A stretch of 64,000 nucleotides of DNA from Guadua angustifolia (GCA_036346375.1 CM070515.1:19738423-19802422), one strand, 5' to 3'; counted from the first letter of the stretch, positions 20,931 through 33,436 are shown. The notes: generated from the letters alone by a model not told the origin. A program made the numbers and translations.

Positions 20931-23900
20931 TGTAACGTCCCGAAATTTGGCTTAATCTTAATCTTTGGAGTTATTTAAATTTTTGTGGATTAATTAAAAT
21001 GTATTTGCAATTAAATGAATTTATCTGAATTTTTGGGGAATTATTGGATTTAATTGAAATTAATTTAGACTATCCTTCTCTTGAAAAATTTAGTATCAGA
21101 AAAGGTAATTATCAAAAATAAATAAAAATATTTTATTTAGGCTCAAAATGCTCTGAAATATTTTCTGGAATTTTTCTAGAATTTTTTGGGTATTTTTAGT
21201 GCCATAAATAATTCTTTGGAATTTCTGGATTTAATTTAATTAATAAAACCGGAGAAATGTGGTACTACAGTGTCGGGCCGAGCCCAACACTGTGCGCACG
21301 CCGGCCGAACCCTAGCGCCGTTTGTCCTGGACCATTCGATCCGCATCGGAGGGATGTAATTTGGCCGCGTCGCACGTGCTCGAGGTTCGTTGGATCTCAA
21401 TGACTGACCGTTAGGATTTCGCCGCGTGTCACCGTATCGCCGAACCGTTACCTTTTCCGCGCCGTCGGATCACGATCGGATGGTGGGATGTGACTGTGCA
21501 TATCGGGAGGGCGCGACTGTACACCGCCGTCGCCGGTAGGCCGCCGAGGATTGTGTCAGAGATTTTGCGCGCGACTCGAGGCGAGTCCGAGCCGGGGATA
21601 AAGCCCATCGCATGCAGCACTTTCTCCCGTTCGCTTTGCCCTCTCGCTCGAGCTCTGCCGTCCACCGTAGTGTGCGCCCGAGCTCGCCGGAGTAGCTACT
21701 TCCCCCTCCTCGGGTCTTCCTTGAGTTTCGCCGTCATCCCTCACTCTCCGCCGCAACCGAAGCTTGTCTCAAGTCCGCCGTGCCGAGACGCGTCGGGTGG
21801 GGTACCTCTTCTCACCGGAGATGACCGGAAACGCCACCAGCTGCGTCGTCTTCTCCAAGTCCGGCGACAAGCACTGCCGCCTCTTCTTCGAGCATCGCAA
21901 CTCACCGCCACCGTCGGATCTCCATCGCTCGGCTTTGGTAACGCCACGCCTCCTTTCCTGTAGCCATAGACTCAAGTAGCTTCGGTTAGCCTCCGCCGTT
22001 AGATTCTCATCCGACCGCTCCGGTGCATCCACGTAGGCTTGTGAATAGGAAACTGTTCGGGTAACCATCGCCGTTGGATCTTCATCCAACCGCATCGGTA
22101 AGGCCACGCAGGCTAGTGAATAGTAAACTCCCCGGGTAACGGTAGCCGTAGGATTTTCATCGGACGACCAAGGTAACGACACGTTCTTTCCTCTATAGCG
22201 CTAGACCGGGATTTCATCGGGTGAAAATGGCCGTTAGATTCTCATCCAACCGCTCCGGTGCATCCACGTAGCTGCTGCATAGAAGTTTTGATAATGGCCG
22301 TTCGATTCTTGCTTTGCGGCCGAGATTAAGCCGCGTAGGTGTGGTGAATAGGAAACCACTCGGTATACCTCCGTCGTTGGATCTTCATCCGACCGCGCCG
22401 GTGTCCACGTCGTCGCTAGGTCAAGCTGTTTCGCCGTGTCGCATCCGAGCCATAGGATTTGAAATAAGCGGCGTGGATGTTGCCGCGTGTGTAGTTTTGG
22501 ACGCGTAGGGACCGACCGTTAGATTTGGATCCAACGGGCGGGAGCGTAGGTGATCGCGTGGCCCAGTGGTTGTGCGCTGCGTGTCAGTTGCTGAGTGGGG
22601 CAAGCATTGTTCACCGGGCCCACTTGTCAAGATAGTCGGCCGCCAGGGTATTGACGCCAAGATGACGTCATCTGGGGCCCACGTGTTAGTGGCCGAGAGC
22701 GACGTGGCAGTCCCTGGTGCTGACACGTGTCGCTGAGAGGATTTAACCAGATTTTTAGTAGGAAAATAAATAGAATAATTCGGTTTTTCTTTTAATTGAA
22801 TTTCAGAAACTTGCAAATGCTATAACTTTTGCATTTTAACTCGGAATTGGGTGATTCCAGTTCCTAAAAATTTGTAAAAATGTAAACTATTTAATGGTGA
22901 TTTTTATTTTATTTTTAGTGATGATCTTGCTGTCTGTTTTAGTATATTTATTGTGTGCACGTTTGTTCCGAGTAGACCCCGAGTTGCCAGGAGCTGTCGA
23001 GGGAGATTTTGAAGACCCATCGCAAGAGCCCGACCAGAATCAACTGCTGTTTGAAGGCAAGTCATGCTTTGACCATATTGCCCCTGGATTTTCAAATGTA
23101 TTTCAATTCAAACTATGCATGCTATGTTAATTAGAAATGATATTGCACATGGGGGAAAAGTAGTTAAAATACCTATCTTGTTTATGTCATCTTGCTAACA
23201 TTAATTGTATGCCCTGAGAACCTTGTCACCCTAAGATGTAATCAGCGTTGGTTGCTATATTAATGCCAACACGGGAGGCTAGACCGTGATTAGCTGCTTA
23301 GTATACTTATGGGCGTTGAATGACTTTCAAATTTGCAAAAGAATATTGAGTAAACAATTATGGAACACATTTTGGAATAATGCAATGATGTCATGAGATG
23401 GAATTGAGGGTAGCGACCTGTGTGGTTCTACTCATACAATGACGTGGGCATTGGCATGTGTTGCATAAATGCAAACCTGGGATGGGAAATGATTTGGACC
23501 GGGGCAAGTGGCGAGAAGGCTTCGTGCCAGGTGGGCCTGTGTGGCAATGGGATGTATTGTGAATGTAAAAGCTGTGTGCCGAGAAGTATAAAACAGATGT
23601 CTTGCCCGGGACAATTAAGGACTTCACCTTGCGAGCATTTAAACTGAGTTTCTCGTACAACCACTTTTCTGGAATGGGACGAACCTAGTTTAGTAGGGTT
23701 CTAATATCTTCCCTTTGACACCTCGGGGCGACAGTTACACAAAAATGTAATCAGATGGGGAGCGTGCACTGCTACGGCTTGGTACCCATTCAATCAGATT
23801 CACTGTTCTAAACTTTGGCTCTGTGTGAGGGAAGTGTTAGAAAGGCAATACTGGAGAGCTTCACTGGTTAAGTGTTAGTCTCCGAAAAACTTTGTTGTAA

Positions 23901-24670
23901 TCAATCACCTGTGTGGTGAGCGACTGTATCCTGTGGGTAAAGTGTACAACCTATGCAGAGTGTGTGTGTTAAATCTATTCGAATAGCCGCGTCCGCGGTA
24001 TTGGACAATGCTCGGTGATTACAGTCAAGGGTTAGATTTAAAAAATAAAAATGTGGAATGGGTGGCTGTGTGCCAAAGACTGATGAATCAAACTAGCGCT
24101 GTGTGCCAAACTTTTGGAAAGAATTGAGAAATTTATTATTAATAATATTGGTTTTACCGCTTTTAATCTAATAGGATTACCTGTTAAAAAGAAATGCTGT
24201 TTTATGCAAACTAACCACTTAAGCCTTTCCTTTGGACTAAGCCATGCATGTAGTAATAAAACTGCATTTGTGCATGACTTGTTGAGTATGTTGTATACTC
24301 ATTCTTGCTTCGACAAAAACCTCAGAAGAAGAAGCTGTGCCAGCTTGGGAGGAGGAGTTCACCGAAGGTCAGGAGGATTAGGGTTGAGCCTCGTCGGTTG
24401 CCTGTGGCTACGAGGGGTTTCGTTATCGTACTTTTGCTTCCGCTGTTGAACTTGTGCTACTCTTGTTATTTATCGCCCTGCATGGCGAATTAATGTAAGG
24501 TGACCATAAGGTCGTGTAACTCGTTTATATTTATGCTTGAAGTACTTTATTATTAATTTCAGTGTGTATGATTGTGGTACTTCAACCTATTTACCCTGTG
24601 TGTACTAGCGTGATCCTGGACTAGTACAGAATACACAGAGGGTCCGGATTTGCAGATTCAGGTCCCGACA
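20931..24670 (+). mobile_element. 5' LTR of Tekay-type Gypsy element G1 (3740 bp)
   Basis: It starts TGTAACGTCCCG, ends GGTCCCGACA, and is followed at once by a tRNA-iMet primer-binding site. The 3.7-kb length, the TGTAAC(A/G)(C/T)CC start, and the CACTAGCGTGATCCTGGACT and ACACAGAGGGTCCGGATTTG phrases near the end are shared with the G2 LTRs, so G1 and G2 are related but distinct families. The segment 22894-24500 carries AT-rich sequence with a short coding-like trace (EEEAVPAWEEEFTEGQED near 24325) also present in G2 LTRs. The left duplication is GGTAT; no right LTR of G1 remains. Confidence 0.85.
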
Positions 24671-24674
24671 GAGT

Positions 24675-24687
24675 TGGTATCAGAGCC
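24675..24687 (+). other. G1 primer-binding site
   Basis: TGGTATCAGAGCC, four bases after the LTR end, is complementary to the 3' end of initiator methionine tRNA. Confidence 0.9.
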
Positions 24688-24886
24688 ATACTGACTGTAG
24701 GACTTAACCCTAGCTAGACTGGCCGTCTTGGAGGGACAAAAATTAATTTCTAAGGAATAAAAATTGGGCAAGAATAATCAATGAAATCTTGACTCGTCCC
24801 TTCTTCCTTACTTCATACCTATGCTGTGTTTTGCTATTACTTTTGTGTTCTTTTAAAATTTTAGTACTGACGAGTTGCTTTGGCAG

Positions 24887-25129
24887 ATGCGGATGGTTCA
24901 CTCCTTCGCCGAGCGTCACGAAGGCTATGCAGCGGAGCTTTGGAGGATGCTCCAGGTGCTGGGAGGTTTTGACAGCCCCCTCTACCGGTCCCGCACCTGG
25001 GTGGTCAACGGGATCAACCGCGGCTGGGAGACGACCCTCACCTTGTACGCACGGGAGCACGCGCGTGCCAGCCATCTGCTCCACCTCGCGGTGAAGCGAG
25101 CCAGCTACGAGGCGGGCATACAGGAGTGT
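24887..25129 (+). pseudogene. G1 pre-gag ORF, 5' part (split by G2 insertion)
   Basis: From ATG 24887 the frame is open for 81 codons to the G2 insertion point and reads MRMVHSFAERHEGYAAELWR, then LGGFDSPLYRSRTWVV, then TLYAREHARAS and ASYEAGIQE. It continues exactly in frame at 36923 once G2 and one copy of its target duplication are discounted. The homologous frame in G2 (28404-28880) shares LGG(F/Y)DS, T(L/V)YAR(E/D)xARAS and (Y/F)(E/D)AGIQE. The reading frame lies between primer-binding site and gag and is unrelated to capsid, protease or pol motifs; its function is unknown. ATG 24887 is chosen because a matching MRM(V/I)HSF start occurs in G2. Confidence 0.7.
25125..25129. repeat. Left target-site duplication of G2 (AGTGT)
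   Basis: AGTGT here and at 36918-36922 flank G2 exactly. This shows a single insertion into the G1 pre-gag ORF. Confidence 0.95.
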
Positions 25130-28100
25130 TGTAACACCCCAATTTTTGCTTTTATTGCATTTAAATGGTATTTTGAATTTTTGGGAATTTCTGAATTTAT
25201 TTGGATTTATTTGGAATTGTTTGAATTTATTTTGAATTAAGCCATTTATCAAATTAATTAAATAATGGAAGAGTTAAAATAAAGTTTTGCTGAAAATATT
25301 TTATTTGAGTCACAAATATCTTAAAATATTTTTGGGAATTTTTCCAGAATTTTTCTAGTATTTCTAAAGCCCCAAATGAATTATTTGAATTTCGGAATTA
25401 TTTTTAATCGAAAAAGGATTAAAATCCGGATGAATAGTGTTGGGCGAGTATCTTTATGCGGCCCGCTTGAAAAACCCTAGCGCCGGGGCGCTCGATCTTC
25501 ATCCGACGGCTCACGATGCGCCACGCCACCCAACCCTATTCCCCACGGACTCGCCGCCGCCACGGACTCCTCCGCGAATTCGCAGAATTCAAGACGGACG
25601 CTAAGAGCCCCTATTTAATGCGCCGCCACCTCCCGTGTTCCTCGGTTTGCGCCAGACCAACCAGACGCCAGACGCCGCCGAGACGCCGCCGCCTCGCCGA
25701 CGACCTCGCCGAAGTCCCGGCCGTCCGCCGCACTTCTTCGCGTCGGTTAAATCGCCGCCGGTGATTCTCCGCCGTCGCCGCGCCACCATCGGACTCATCT
25801 CGTCGCGCCAAGACCGGGAGCGTTACCGCCGACGTCGCCGAGGACCACGGAAACGCCACGCCGCCGCGCCGTCGTCTTCGTCTCCGGTCAAGCAGGCCGC
25901 CGCACCATCGCTGCCGCCCGAAGCCGTCGACCGTCCGATCTCAATCGACGATTCAGATCCCGCCACGCCGCCCCCAAAACAAGAAAGCCCATCTTCTAAT
26001 CTCCACCGTTAGATGCAAATCGAGGGCCACCGTCGTGCCACGCACCGATCATCGCGTGCACGGACGCCGACAAGGCGGACCCACATGTCGATCCTCACCG
26101 CACGCTCATCAGGCGCATGAGTCGCCGACAAAGACGGGCCCGCATGTCAGCCAAGACGGACCGGTGACGCCGGTGACGTCACGGTGGGTCCCACTGCCGC
26201 TGAGTTGACCAAAGTCGTCTTGACGTCACGATGACGCCATGATGACGCCAAGACGGAGTCGGTGGCGTCGGCAAAGAAGGCCACGTGTCACTCTCTGGTG
26301 GCGACACGTGTCACGAGATGACGTAATAATTATTTTCCGAAAAGAAAAATGTTTATTTAATTCGGTTTATTGATTTTAAATGTATTTTGAAACTTCAAAT
26401 GCTTATAACTTTTATGTTTTAACTCCGATTTGAGTGATTCCAATTTCTATAAATTTGTAAAATCAAGCTCTTTCTGTTTATGAATTTTATTTGAATTTTA
26501 GGCTTGAGTTGCTCTCTGTTTTATTTATTTATTGCTATTTATTTGCGTTCGCGTAGACGCTTGAAGTGCTGAAGGTTTCGAGGAGAAGTTCGACCGAGAG
26601 CAAGTTCAGAACCGTAACCAGACTTTTGAAGGCAAGTTGTGTTTGATCATGTTGAACCTATTAGAGCAAATTACTTTGATTTAAACTATTGCATGCTAAT
26701 TTGATAGAAATGACTTTGAATAAGTTTTTGGGATTAGTTAAATGCCTAGTTGCTGTATGCCACCTTGTCGTATATAATGGCATGCCATGAATCATTTGTC
26801 ACCCTAGATTATGGACTAATAGTTGGACATTAATAATTTGCCAACATGGGTTGAGTAGACCGAAGTAGTATGCTTAGCCCGGCCACGTGGACATTTTATG
26901 ATTTTGGAATACCAAAGTAAATATTGACCTAATGAGATATGGAACATGATTTGTGAATAAGACATGTGTTATTGAGTTGATGATGGCACGTGGTGCAATG
27001 GTAAAGAACCGGTGGGAAAATGATTTAGACGAGGCATGTGGCAAGATTGTTTACGTGGGCCAAGAGTGGCAATCTGGCGGTCGATTTGGTTTTATTGGTT
27101 TTGGATGTTTAAGGTCATTTTTGGTTAGTCTTGCCTCGGTCAACTAAGGACTTAACCTTGCGAGCATTTGAATGAGTCTCTCATATGACCACAAGCTCCG
27201 TAATGGGACGGGCTTAGCTGAGTAAACCGGGAAATCTATTCTTTGGTACTGTCGTGGTGGTGTGAGGCCCGAGAAGCGGAATGAGAACTCACATGGCGCA
27301 AGAGGGGGCCCAGGTGTGGTAACCAGTCCCTCCAAAGTGTTGAAACCTTAGCGAGCAAGATCTTGGGTTTAGATGGAACTTTGGAAAGGCTTCACGGTTA
27401 TTTGCCTTGGTGGTATTTGACTGTATCTTGTGGGTAAAGTGTATAACCTCTGCAGAGTGTACAACCTATTCAATAGCCGTGCTCACGGTATTGAGCATCG
27501 CTTCATGATTACTGTCAAGGGTTAGATTTTCATGAAAATGAATTGTTTATGGAAAATGCTTGGGGTTGGTAATGAGGAACTGGACATAGGATGGAAATAT
27601 GACTGTGATTAAAATGTTTGTGAAAGCTACTATTCTTATTACTGTTTCTTTGCTTTGCAAATTACTAATGTTATTCTTAAATGTTTGTCTTGCTCATGAA
27701 CCATAGCCTATCCTTTGTACTAAGCCATGCATGTAGAATATTAGAATTGCATTCATGCATGACTTCTTTGAGTGCTCAAAGTACTCACCCCACAACAACA
27801 CAACTTCAGCTTGAAGAAGAAGCAAACCACGCCAGAGGAGGAGTATCGGGAGGAGCCGACAAACTAGGAGCGAGCCCGGTCCATTGCACTCGTGGCAAAT
27901 TGGTTGGCGCCACGAGTTTATTTTATTTCATTTGCATTTGAATATTTTAATAAGTCTTAGCCTCATCGGCGATCTTTGTAACTTGACCACAAGGTCGATC
28001 AACTAGTTTGAGTATTTAATCAAAGTACTTATTATTTCGTTGGTTATGACTGTGATATGTACTAATGTTGAGGCTGTGTGCACTAGCGTGATCTGGACTA

Positions 28101-28146
28101 GTGCTGAATACACAGAGGGTCCGGATTTGCAAGCCCGGTCCCGACA
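25130..28146 (+). mobile_element. G2 5' LTR (3017 bp)
   Basis: It starts TGTAACACCCCAATTTTTGC and ends GGTCCCGACA. A TATA-like CCTATTTAATG at 25611-25620 is followed by CCTCGGTTTGCGCC, conserved in the 3' LTR, so it is the likely promoter core. The segment 25440-26330 is extremely CG-rich and hosts long artefactual frames on both strands. Confidence 0.93.
25612..25619 (+). promoter_or_regulatory. G2 5' LTR candidate TATA box
   Basis: TATTTAAT within GAGCCCCTATTTAAT, repeated at 34391-34398 in the 3' LTR. It lies upstream of the CG-rich presumed leader. Confidence 0.5.
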
Positions 28147-28150
28147 GAGG

Positions 28151-28162
28151 TGGTATCGAGCC
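28151..28162 (+). other. G2 primer-binding site (one base short)
   Basis: TGGTATCGAGCC lies four bases after the LTR end. Compared with TGGTATCAGAGCC in G1 it lacks the A after TATC. Either the site is mutated or this is a base-calling deletion next to CG. Confidence 0.8.
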
Positions 28163-28403
28163 ATCTTGATATAGGATCGCCCTTAGTTAGAATGGTCGGT
28201 GAGGATAAAACTATTTTCTAAAAGCTAAAATGTGCCAAGATGATAATGCAATCTCGACTTATCCCTTCTTTCTTTTCATACCCCCTGCTGAATTTATCGC
28301 ATGTACGCTTTGTTTAAAATATTTGTGTTTCACGTGAGTGACCTTTGTGAGATGAGGATGATCCACTCTTTTGGTGGCGCCTTCGGAGGGTACGCCATGA
28401 GCT

Positions 28404-28880
28404 TTGGCGTATGATGCATTCTTGGGAGGATATGACAGCCGATCTCTGGGGACTCAGAGATCGGGCAGATCGATATTGCAGGATGTCACTATCACGGTCT
28501 ACGCTAGGGATAGTGCGAGGGCGAGTCGTCCCATCCGCATCACAGCCAGGAGGTTGTCATTTGACGCTGGGATTCAGGAGACATCGCGTCTGGCGATGAG
28601 GCAGATTGCTCGTACCTACCCCAGGGAGTTGGATGGCACAGTGTTTCGTCACCATCCGCGCAGAGATACTCGCTACAACCGAGAGCCCATCGAGGAGGAG
28701 GATGCCACGATCACCCACCTGGCCAGATATGTTATCGCTCAAGAGGATGCTATCGACGAGACGGTTCAGGAGCTGCAGAGGTCTCGTGACGAGTTCACGC
28801 AGTTGAGGGCTCATCTGCTGCAGACTTGTGAGTACTTGGCCCACTCTATCCAGAGGATTGGGGAGCTGAGACAACATTGA
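28404..28880 (+). CDS. G2 pre-gag ORF, function unknown (158 codons)
   Basis: The frame runs ATG 28404 to TGA 28878-28880. It shares with the G1 frame LGG(F/Y)DS, T(L/V)YAR(E/D)xARAS, (Y/F)(E/D)AGIQE, an R..(A/S)R.Y..EL block and a C-terminal helical region rich in Glu/Gln/Arg (IDETVQELQRSRDEFTQLRA). MRMIHSFGGAF with ELWRMM-like sequence occurs just upstream (28353-28420) in another frame, so the true start is probably near 28353 with a frameshift between. No capsid, zinc-knuckle, protease or membrane motif is present. It sits between primer-binding site and gag. Known Tekay-like rice elements contain unannotated ORFs here, but I cannot name a domain. Confidence 0.65.
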   Translation: MAYDAFLGGYDSRSLGTQRSGRSILQDVTITVYARDSARASRPIRITARRLSFDAGIQETSRLAMRQIARTYPRELDGTVFRHHPRRDTRYNREPIEEEDATITHLARYVIAQEDAIDETVQELQRSRDEFTQLRAHLLQTCEYLAHSIQRIGELRQH

Positions 28881-29397
28881 CGGACGAGCGGAGCTGGCTT
28901 TGGAACTACACGACCAGACCCGGAGGAGCCACAAAGCGGAGCCGCAGCCAGAGCGGTGGAAGTGAAGCGAGCCTCAGGAGGTCAAGTCGGAGCGAAGGAG
29001 GTTGAGCCGGTGCAGGAGGCGTCCCACCGAGGATCGTTGGGATAGGTTTGTACCAAAGACCAAAGACACCCGCGGTGTATCCACCAGGAGTTCGGTGGGA
29101 GATGGCTCGAGGAGTGGCGTTAGGATTAGCGCTGAGACTCTGCGTTGAGTCGCGTCTTGGAATAAGAGTCACCCTTAGAGGCGTTTGACTCCTGAGTGTT
29201 AGCTCGGTTTGCTTCTTTCATGCTTGTGAGTGATCGGTATGTGTTGCAAGGCCTTTAGGCATTGTGAGCAACCATACCCAGATATTAATAAAGTAATAAA
29301 GTTGGATTTTGTGTTACACCTTCGTCCCCGTATAAGTACTCTATTACTTGTCTATTCTTATTTCCCTCTCGTCTCTAAACCATGGAGCAATCGGCAG

Positions 29398-30400
29398 ATG
29401 GTGAACACTCGAGGAAACCAAGGAGGAAATGGGAGCGGTTCTCGCTCACCGAAACATCGATGGGGAAGGACAAGGACCCCAACCAAGACCGCCAGCTTGA
29501 TATGCGTAACTTTGGAGCCTTTATTGTCGCAGACACCAGCCAATGCATGTCATGATGCAACAGAGCAAGAGTCATCGCCTGCCGCCGCCCAAGCTAACGA
29601 GTCAACCCGGTCTGAGAGACCACCCTCGAGGCATCGAATTCATGAGGACACGACCGCCTACATTTTCTCGGAAATGCCAATCCATTGGAGGCGATGATTG
29701 GTGAGGACGATAGAGAGAAAGTTGCACATTACCCAAAGTGAAGGAAATGAGAGGGTACTCTATGCCTCTCATCGCTTGAAGGAACCGCAATGAATGGTGG
29801 GAAAACTATCTTGTTGCTCATGAGCACCCGCAGACATCGGTGGGAGGAGTTCACGATCGCTTTCCGGCAGTATCATGTGCCCGAAGGCATAATGGAGCTG
29901 AAAAAGGAGGAGTTTAGGGCACTGAAGCAGGGCAATCAATCAGTGTCCGAATATCTGAATAAGTTCACTCAGCTGGCACGCTACGCACCTGAGGATGTAG
30001 CAACGGATAAGGCCAGGCAGTCTCGATTCATGAAAGGACTGAATTCAGGGCTGCAGGTGGGACTCATAACCCACACTTTTCCTGATTTTCAGGAGCTAGT
30101 GAACAAGGCGCTGATATTGGAGGACAAGCGCAAGGAGCTGGAGGACAATCGGAAGCGCAGGATGGCACAGCAGGGAGCACGCCAGGGAGCGCAGCGTTTG
30201 AGGGTTGCACCAAATCAGTTCTTCAGATTTCAGCCCAGGAATGTGATGACGACGCCACCACCAGTACCAAGACCTGCCGGACAAAATGTTCAGACACCAA
30301 CACCAGTTGGGAATGCAACTGCGAGGAGCAGCGAATGGCGTTAAACGTTGTTTTATCTGTCACGAGCCAGGGCATTTTGCCAATTACTGTCCTAAGAAGG
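29398..30400 (+). pseudogene. G2 gag (capsid and zinc knuckle), frameshifted
   Basis: From MVNTRGNQGGN (29398), the usual start of plant chromovirus gag, the frame is proline/serine rich and broken near 29690. The capsid-like region follows: RTIERKLHITQSEGNERVLY in one frame, then EEFTIAFRQYHVPEGIMELK, EFRALKQGNQSVSEYLNKFT and QLARYAPEDVATDKARQSRF at 29850-30030. Another shift near 30340 leads to the zinc knuckle CFICHEPGHFANYC (C-x2-C-x4-H-x4-C) near 30349-30390. Gag packages the RNA into virus-like particles. G1 carries a homologous but truncated gag at 37710-38231. Confidence 0.9.
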
Positions 30401-31000
30401 GAGGAGGAGGAGTGACACCAGTTCGCTTCAATCTTGGAACCACTCCAACGAAGGCACCCGCGTCAGGAGCAAGTCGTGGAGTTACACAATCTGGAGCTGC
30501 CACACAGACTGTGGTAAGAGGCAGAGTTAATCATGTCACCGCCGATGCAGTGCAGAACACATCGGACGTCGTACTGGGTAAGTTACTTGTCAACTCAGTA
30601 CCTGCAACAGTTTTATTTGATTCTGGAGCTTCGCATTCGTTTGTATCTCGGATTTTTGCTGTGAACAATGGGTTGAAAATGGTGAACCTTAGGCATGTAT
30701 TGCTAGTACAATCCCCGGGATCAGAACTCCGATCTGATGTAGGATGTTCTAGGGTAAAGTTGCTTATAGATGGAACGGAGTTCCTAGCAAACTTAGTGGT
30801 GTTGGATACCCAGACCTTAGATGTTATTTTGGGAATGGATTGGTTGTCTAAGCACAAGGTTGTGTTAGACTGTGGACAAAGAGTCATATCAGTCGAGAGT
30901 CCTTGTGGGAGAAAAATAGAGTTTCAGGCAACTGCCGCTCGGGATGGACAGTTGATGGTCAATAGTGTGAAGGCCGTCAGCATAGAAGACGTACCAGTTG
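30401..31000 (+). pseudogene. G2 aspartic protease
   Basis: The retropepsin active-site motif LFDSGASHSFVS is at 30613-30648. It is preceded by GKLLVNSVPATV and followed by the flap/second-hairpin region VVLDTQTLDVILGMDWLSKH near 30800-30850, the standard (V)ILGMDWL motif of plant Gypsy proteases. The frame (ORF 30286-31101) is open throughout. It shifts at about 31030 before the RT start (VREYPDVFPEDL). Confidence 0.92.
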
Positions 31001-32065
31001 TCAGAGAATACCCGGATGTGTTTCCAGAGGATTTACAGGATGCCACCAGACAGGGACATAGAGTTTGTAATCGAGTTAGTACCGAACGGCCCGATAGCTA
31101 AGAGACCTTATCGGATGTCAACCGATGAGCTAGTGGAAATGAAGAAGCAGATAGAGGAGTTAATGGATAAGGGATTTATTAGACCTAGTTCGTCGCCATG
31201 GGGAGCACCGGTTCTATTTGTCAAGAAGAAGGATGGAAGTTATCGGATGTGTGTGGATTATCGAGCACTAAACGAGGTCACTATAAAGAATAAGTACCCA
31301 CTACCCAGGATCGATGACCTATTCGATCAGTTGAGAGGAGCCGGAGTTTTCTCCAAGATTGACCTACGATCAGGTTAGCACCAGCTGAAGATTCGATCGG
31401 AGGATGTGCCGAAGACAGCATTTTCGTCAAGATATGGACACTACGAGTTCACAGTTATGTCTTTTGGTTTGACAAATGCACCTGCATATTTCATGAACAC
31501 GATGAACAAGGTTTTCATGGAATACCTGGATAAGTTCGTTGTTGTGTTCATAGATGACCTTCTAGTTTACTCCAAGACCAGGGAAGAGCATGCAGAGCAT
31601 CCGGCTAGTTACGAGAAGTTAAGGGAACAGCAACTTTTCGCCAAGTTTAGCAAGTGCGATTTCTGGAAGAACAAGGTGGAATTCCTTGGACATGTGGTGA
31701 CCACTGAAGGAGTCGCAGTTGACCCAAGTAAGGTGGAAGCAAGGTTGCATTGGGAGCCACCCAAGACGGTGACTCAAATCCGTAGTTTCCTTGGAATGGT
31801 GGGTTATTACCGCCGATTTATTGAAGGATTCTCTCGATTGCGAGACCCTTACGCAATTGTTGAAAAAGGAAAAGAAGTTTATGTGGACGCCGAATGTGAG
31901 CGGAGTTTTCAGGAGTTGAAGAAACGTTTGACAACGGCACCAGTGTTAGTTCTACCGGATTTAAGCCAGAGCTTTGATATATATTGTGATGCATCGCGCC
32001 AAGGGCTAGGATGCGTATTAATGCAAAACAGAAAGGTCGCCGTGCATATGCGCCAAGGCAGTTGA
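30998..32065 (+). pseudogene. G2 reverse transcriptase
   Basis: Fingers and palm read PDRDIEFVIELVPNGPIAKR, SSPWGAPVLFVKKKDGSYRM, CVDYRALNEVTIKNKYPLPR, IDDLFDQLRGAGVFSKIDLR, then a TAG at 31376-31378 where Tyr of SGYHQ is expected. It continues FTVMSFGLTNAPAYFMN and the catalytic FIDDLLVYS (31547-31573; the family YxDD box with Asp-Asp intact), then the connection region EFLGHVVTTEGV and SFLGMVGYYRRFIEGFS. The nonsense codon and a shift near 32030 break it. It copies element RNA into cDNA. Confidence 0.95.
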
Positions 32066-32340
32066 GGCCGCATGAGGAGAACTATCCAACACATGACTTG
32101 GAGTTAGCAGCCGTGGTACACGCCTTGAAGTTATGGCGGCACTATCTGATTGGAAACAGATGTGAGGTGTACACCGACCATAAGAGTCTTAAATATATAT
32201 TCACTCAATCGGATCTGAACATGAGGCAGAGGAGGTGGTTGGAATTAATTAAGGATTATAATCTGGGAATCCATTATCACCCCGGAAAAGCCAATGTGGT
32301 GGCCGATGCTTTGAGCCGAAAAAGCCATTCGGTGAACATG
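31960..32340 (+). pseudogene. G2 RNase H domain
   Basis: FDIYCDASRQGLGCVLMQ (first catalytic Asp) begins near 31974. After a frame change near 32035 it continues RQLRPHEENYPTHDLELAAV (catalytic Glu), EVYTDHKSLKYIFTQ (Asp) and IHYHPGKANVVADALSRK, ending near 32325. All key acidic residues are present, split over two frames. Confidence 0.93.
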
Positions 32341-33436
32341 TTGGTGGGAGAAAATCAGGTTGAGTTATGCAAGGAATTTCAGAAGCTAAAACTGGAGATT
32401 GTACCTAAAGGATTTATAGCCGCTCTAGAAGTGAAGCCTACCCTGGAAGATCATATTCGTGAAGGACAGAAGGACGATGTCAAGATTCAGAGGATTAAGT
32501 CTAAAATGGAGGAAGGCAAGGCGAAGGACTTCAAGCTGGATGAGCAGGGTACATTATGGATCAAGAATTGTATTTGCATACCGCATAAGAAGGAACTGAA
32601 ACAGCTGATTCTGGAGGAAGCTCATGACTCCAAGTACTCCATTCATCCGGGAAGCGCTAAGATGTACCAAGACCTGAAGGAAAGATTTTGGTGGCCAAGC
32701 ATGAAGCGTGAAGTTGCAGAGCATGTTGCGTTGTGCGACATATGCCAAAGAGTCAAAGCAATGCATCAAAGGCCAGCAGGGTTGCTACAGCCACTGAAGA
32801 TACCTGAGTGGAAATGGGAGGAAATCGGAATGGACTTCATTACTGGTCTACCGAGGACCCAGACAGGGTATGACTCCATATGGGTTATAGTGGACCGGTT
32901 GACCAAGGTCGCCCACTTCATACCGGTGAAAACTACCTACTCAGGGGACCGCTTAGCAGATTTGTATATGTCAAGAATTGTGTGTCTGCATGGAGTTCCG
33001 AAGAAAATTGTATCGGACAGAGGTACTCAGTTTACCTCAAGATTTTGGGATAAGCTGCATGAGGCCCTAGGAACCCGCTCAACTTCAAGATCGCATATCA
33101 CCCATGCATGTATGGGCAAGCGGAAAGAGTTAACAAGATATCGGAAGACATGTTGAGGGCATGTGCATTGGCTTATACAACTTCGGGATAAGTGTTTGCC
33201 ATATGCCGAAGTTTAGCTATAATAACAACTACCGTGCAAGTCTGCAGATGTCACCATTTGAAGCGCTATATGGAAGACCACAGCGAACGCCGTTGAACTG
33301 GAATGAGACCGAGAACGCCATATGTTTGGGCGGATATTCTCCGAGAAGCAAGAGCGAGATAGCCGTGGATCGTGAAAGGTTGAAAATAGCACAATCAAGA
33401 CGTAAGAGTTACGCAGATAATCGCCGCAGGATTTAA
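32341..33436 (+). pseudogene. G2 integrase, zinc and catalytic domains
   Basis: The HHCC zinc region includes HDSKYSIHPGSAKMY and CDICQRVKA (32614-32760). The core begins GMDFITGLPRTQTGYDSIWV with the first Asp, continues VDRLTKVAHFIPVKTTYS, and has the second Asp in KKIVSDRGTQFTSRFWDKL near 33003-33056. The third acidic residue region (AYHP...GQAERVN) is visible at 33096-33135 in a shifted frame. The frame is lost again between 33156 and 33430. Confidence 0.92.

Noticed and set aside
24675..24687. tRNA-like sequence TGGTATCAGAGCC
   Set aside because: It is the complement of a tRNA 3' end (primer-binding site); no cloverleaf is present. No tRNA or rRNA gene was found in the window.
25516..26012. 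Arginine-rich open frames in the G2 LTR, repeated near 34270-34782
   Set aside because: CG-rich LTR sequence; frames are not preserved between the two LTRs, so not coding.
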